Source: Saprospiraceae bacterium (GTDB taxonomy: Bacteria; Bacteroidota; Bacteroidia; Chitinophagales; Saprospiraceae). Taken from it: a stretch of 64,000 nucleotides of DNA. The stretch covers positions 3,608,501 through 3,672,500 of the forward strand of contig JADKFX010000001.1 of assembly GCA_016717265.1 (NCBI GenBank), in the 5' to 3' direction. The notes beneath the pieces were generated by a model. It was not told the DNA's origin. It made no database searches and saw only the letters and a program-made list of their open reading frames with translations. Both the position numbers and the translations under genes were made by a program. Shown piece by piece: positions 60,886 to 64,000 of the stretch (position 1 is the first letter of the stretch; the number at the start of each line of letters is the position of its first letter).

Positions 60886-63800
60886 TTAGTACTTTAATAA
60901 CATTAAGGATTTGTACTTATTCTCATAACCCAATTTTAAATAATAAACCCCTGGTAACATTTTTACTTTATTATCTAATATAAAGTTATTCTTTCCTTTA
61001 AATGCTTGTACGTTTGTTTTGTAAATATTCTTACCTGTGATATCACTCAGTTGAATTTTTACTTCACCTGTCAATGGAATTTCATAACTAATAATTGTCT
61101 GATCAACAAATGGGTTTGGAACATTTTGATACAATTCAAATGAAATTTCATTTGTGGTCACTCCAACTTTTCTACGCTCTATACGAAGCTCTTTTGCTTG
61201 TACGTTTGCATCATAAATCTCGGCTTGAATTGTTGTCTGATTTAAATGTATTGCACTTTGTATGCTACCATTCAATGTAGCCTTTCCAAGCAAATAAAAT
61301 AATACATCTCCCTCTTTAATTTCAATATCTTCAAGCGCAGTATAACTCAATTTAATACTCTGATTCGAGCTGCTAAAATGTTCCTTACTAATATTTATTT
61401 TTCCATTTGCAATATCAGAAAGTTCCATCGATTTATCCGTTTCAAAAGCCATCTGCATACCTGACACGTGCATACCTTGAGATGCATATACTGGCACTTT
61501 AATTTGTTGATTTGCCACAAAATCTTGTTCCTTTAAATACATTGTATACTGTTCCTTTGATCTTGAAGATGTTCCTTGAACACCACTTGCGCTTGCATTA
61601 CCACTAACATCGCCGATCTTGATTGCATAAAAGTCATTGTTGTTCTTTGAACTTAGCAATTCCTGATGTTTAATCTTTTCTTCAAATGGCCATGGATTAT
61701 TTGGTTCTACAAATGCATAGCTTTGAGGTACAAATCTCCAGGATTCATTTTTCGCAAATTTATCCGTTATTCCTAGCACAAGTTTTCTGATTTCTGCAAT
61801 ATCAGCTACTGTAATTGTACCGTTATTATTTGCATCTGCTGCAATATATTTATGCGGACTATCAAACAATTGGATACCCAATATATGTTTTTGAATCATT
61901 ATAATATCCTGTGTACTTACACCATTGATATGATTTTGATTATAACTTGCTTTTATTTGAAAATCTGATCCTTTGTTTAGATTGACAAAACTATATGCTC
62001 CTTGATTGTCTGTATAGGCCTGATTGGTTCCAATTGGATTAGATCTTTCTAAAACCATGGTAACATCTTGCATGTTCCGGTAATCTGTTGTCGTAATCTT
62101 TCCACCTACACTCAAATTGGTATTTCCGCATACTTTATTTGGATCTTGTAAATCTAAAATTACTTCGCAATAATCGGTATTACCAGCTTGATCTTTTACA
62201 TATACCCGCAAAGTATTTTTACCAATATTCGAACAATCCAATGTTAAGGATGGTACTAATATATTATTCACAAGAAAATAATATTTCAAACTATCCTTTG
62301 GAGTACAATTGTCTTCAGAATTCAGGTTAAAGTCTTTTGCCCAGATGTCTATGCTCTTTGTTGATGGCATTACTGTTGTAACAATATTTCCAATACAGTA
62401 TGGCGTTGGAAGTTTACCATCGATAACGTTTATTAAAAATATACACCAACTTTCATTGCCACAAGCATCTTTCACTCTGAATGTAATCTTGTGGGTTCCG
62501 ATTGGATAATAATTGGATGCATCTGCTCCCGGACCTGAATGTAAATACTCAATTCCCGGTGACTTGCCGTCATTATATAAATCCACTTCATGGTACCATA
62601 CTAAATCTATTGAATCGGTACAATCATCCGTTGCCTTTGCTTTTAATTCTACCTGACCTCCGCATCCTGGTCCAAACACTGCTACCGTCCGATCTTTGCA
62701 GGATGTCGTGAAGGTAGGTGCGATTATATTATTTACTTTGATCACTTGTACCCAACTCCAATAACCTTTTGTCTGTGGGTTATTTGGTTGGTAAATACAC
62801 CAGTCAATTACTGTCCATTTTCTCAATACTTTTACACATGCATCTGGTTCCAATGTAAATACTTGATCCACATAATTGATCATCATTGTATTACATTTAT
62901 CCGCCCCATATACTTTTGGTCTTCCTAAATTATCTGCATTAAAATCTGGTTTAGTAGTACATATACTATTACTAAATGTATCTCTTGGCCACACGACCGT
63001 TACATTATCCGGATTATAATCAAACACTGTAATAATTTGGCTACATCTTGATTTAAGACCTCTCGGATCTGTTGCTTCCCAGGTTCTTGTGATGGTTCCT
63101 TTTCCACACGGCAATGCATAAACTGGTGGCAATTCAATGACTGTTACTCCACATCCGTCATAAGCATATCCATCAATAGCTGTTCCGCTAAATTTTACTT
63201 TCGGGTCTTTGATAACAATAGCCTTTTGATTATTAATATCTGTTACAACGGTTCCAAATACACTTAGATCTGGATAATCATATTCACAACTAATCGTTAT
63301 ATGTGGTGGACAAAAAATAACGGGTGCAATTTTATCCTGAACTTCAACTTCTACCATACAGGTATTACTATTTCCAGCTTTATCCCAGACTCGCATCGAT
63401 ACCATAATTGTCTTTCCGATATCTTCACAACAAAAGTATACATAAGGACCCCATTCTATTCCTCTTACAGAATCACATGGATATCCATTATCCATTCGCT
63501 TTACTTCAAAATAATCTAATCCACAATTATCATGGGAGCCATCATCAAATGTCAATGCTTCTATTTTTGCTGTTCCATCTATCGTTAAGGATACTGTTGT
63601 CTTTTGATCACAAACTGCGATCGGTGGTACAAAATCTCTTACAGTAACTTCTGTAAAAGATTCTGATGTATTCCCGCATTGGTCTGTGACATGAAATATC
63701 ACCAAGTTTAATCCAAGGGCTAAACCAGTCACTGAATAATATCCATTTGGCAATCGTTTTACATTATTTTTATTGGTACCATCAAATGTGAGTACTCCAT

Positions 63801-64000
63801 TTTTTCCATTTATTTTATATTCTACTACGATGCTTACACTATCTGAACATTCCCAACTTATTTGAGGAGGTGGGATTATTACAGTGCCTGTACAACTCCA
63901 CACATCCGTGCTTACGGTTATGTCAGGTACACGTTCTAACTTAGGACCTTTTTCATCTAATACTTTTACGATTTGATAATGTTTATATACATTATCAGGT
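60886..64000 (-). CDS. Giant HYR-like / dockerin / cohesin-like surface protein, T9SS type A (protein F, 5' end outside window)
   Basis: The frame is open to the window edge, so the gene is partial at its 5' end; about 1037 residues are visible. The first visible residues read HYQIVKVLDEKGP, matching protein E near residue 300. Order: HYR-like repeats with YFCCEDIGKTIMVSMRVWD and CVKVLRKWTVIDWC (near visible residue 393), PTPYCIGNIVTTVMPST, dockerin-like module (GVSTQDIIMIQKHILG, Ca loop AADANNNGTITVAD), cohesin-like domain (VSGMQMAFETDKSMELSDI) and a T9SS type A domain (LYQNVPNPFVDQTIISYEI, ending KSLMLLKY). It is collinear with protein E over the whole visible part, which implies a full length near 1340 residues. 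Confidence 0.87.
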   Translation of the reverse strand, partial: PDNVYKHYQIVKVLDEKGPKLERVPDITVSTDVWSCTGTVIIPPPQISWECSDSVSIVVEYKINGKNGVLTFDGTNKNNVKRLPNGYYSVTGLALGLNLVIFHVTDQCGNTSESFTEVTVRDFVPPIAVCDQKTTVSLTIDGTAKIEALTFDDGSHDNCGLDYFEVKRMDNGYPCDSVRGIEWGPYVYFCCEDIGKTIMVSMRVWDKAGNSNTCMVEVEVQDKIAPVIFCPPHITISCEYDYPDLSVFGTVVTDINNQKAIVIKDPKVKFSGTAIDGYAYDGCGVTVIELPPVYALPCGKGTITRTWEATDPRGLKSRCSQIITVFDYNPDNVTVVWPRDTFSNSICTTKPDFNADNLGRPKVYGADKCNTMMINYVDQVFTLEPDACVKVLRKWTVIDWCIYQPNNPQTKGYWSWVQVIKVNNIIAPTFTTSCKDRTVAVFGPGCGGQVELKAKATDDCTDSIDLVWYHEVDLYNDGKSPGIEYLHSGPGADASNYYPIGTHKITFRVKDACGNESWCIFLINVIDGKLPTPYCIGNIVTTVMPSTKSIDIWAKDFNLNSEDNCTPKDSLKYYFLVNNILVPSLTLDCSNIGKNTLRVYVKDQAGNTDYCEVILDLQDPNKVCGNTNLSVGGKITTTDYRNMQDVTMVLERSNPIGTNQAYTDNQGAYSFVNLNKGSDFQIKASYNQNHINGVSTQDIIMIQKHILGIQLFDSPHKYIAADANNNGTITVADIAEIRKLVLGITDKFAKNESWRFVPQSYAFVEPNNPWPFEEKIKHQELLSSKNNNDFYAIKIGDVSGNASASGVQGTSSRSKEQYTMYLKEQDFVANQQIKVPVYASQGMHVSGMQMAFETDKSMELSDIANGKINISKEHFSSSNQSIKLSYTALEDIEIKEGDVLFYLLGKATLNGSIQSAIHLNQTTIQAEIYDANVQAKELRIERRKVGVTTNEISFELYQNVPNPFVDQTIISYEIPLTGEVKIQLSDITGKNIYKTNVQAFKGKNNFILDNKVKMLPGVYYLKLGYENKYKSLMLLKY

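Noticed and set aside
55133..64000. Integrated element carrying proteins E and F with the response regulator
   Set aside because: No integrase, transposase, direct-repeat ends or tRNA junction was seen; simple local duplication explains the paralogy.

Overview
The window looks like a chromosomal segment of a low-GC Bacteroidota bacterium, most likely a member of the Saprospiria/Saprospiraceae. This rests on five things seen in the sequence: type IX secretion (T9SS) C-terminal sorting domains of both the A and B kind, a PorP/SprF-family protein, very large HYR-like surface proteins, TAnnTTTG-type -7 promoter boxes at most operon heads, and several genes typical of Bacteroidota (DUF3467, DUF1573, DUF4159, fused E1 alpha-beta dehydrogenase, viroplasmin-type RNase H). 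The genus assignment is inference; no rRNA gene is present.

Positions 1-23400 are mainly housekeeping. The leftward start of the division/cell-wall cluster (mraZ-rsmH-ftsL-ftsI) sits at 1-1820 and has a three-box MraZ operator. It is followed by sucA, rsmE and a DUF4159 gene; a DedA protein and a dicarboxylate/amino-acid symporter; a YdjM-like membrane protein; a SAM methyltransferase; DUF3467; ruvB; icd; a DUF1573 protein; a fused branched-chain-type 2-oxoacid dehydrogenase E1; a dolichol-phosphate-mannose-synthase-like glycosyltransferase; rnhA; tatD; tRNA-Ser(GGA); a T9SS surface protein; def; and ruvX.

Positions 23435-64000 form a roughly 40-kb surface-protein region, almost all on the minus strand. 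Six giant proteins (1030 to 2138 residues where complete; the last runs off the window) share one layout: signal peptide, Cys-rich HYR/Ig-like repeats, a dockerin-like Ca-binding module, a cohesin-like beta-sandwich, and a T9SS type A sorting domain. A seventh large protein has three N-terminal cohesin-like domains, SprB-like repeats and a T9SS type B (gliding-type) C-terminus, and is followed directly by a PorP/SprF partner gene. The block also holds two tandem FG-GAP/ASPIC lipoproteins rich in DxDxDG Ca-binding loops, a small secreted protein ahead of the largest adhesin, a LuxR-type response regulator and a small lipoprotein.

The most interesting hypothesis is a non-cellulosomal, Ca-dependent dockerin-cohesin surface assembly. 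Dockerin-bearing HYR fibres could dock onto the cohesin triplet of the type-B protein, or onto each other's cohesin-like domain, to form an extracellular matrix or adhesive coat. The modules are visible in the sequence; the binding is inference. No CRISPR array, intact insertion sequence, prophage or rRNA operon was seen.
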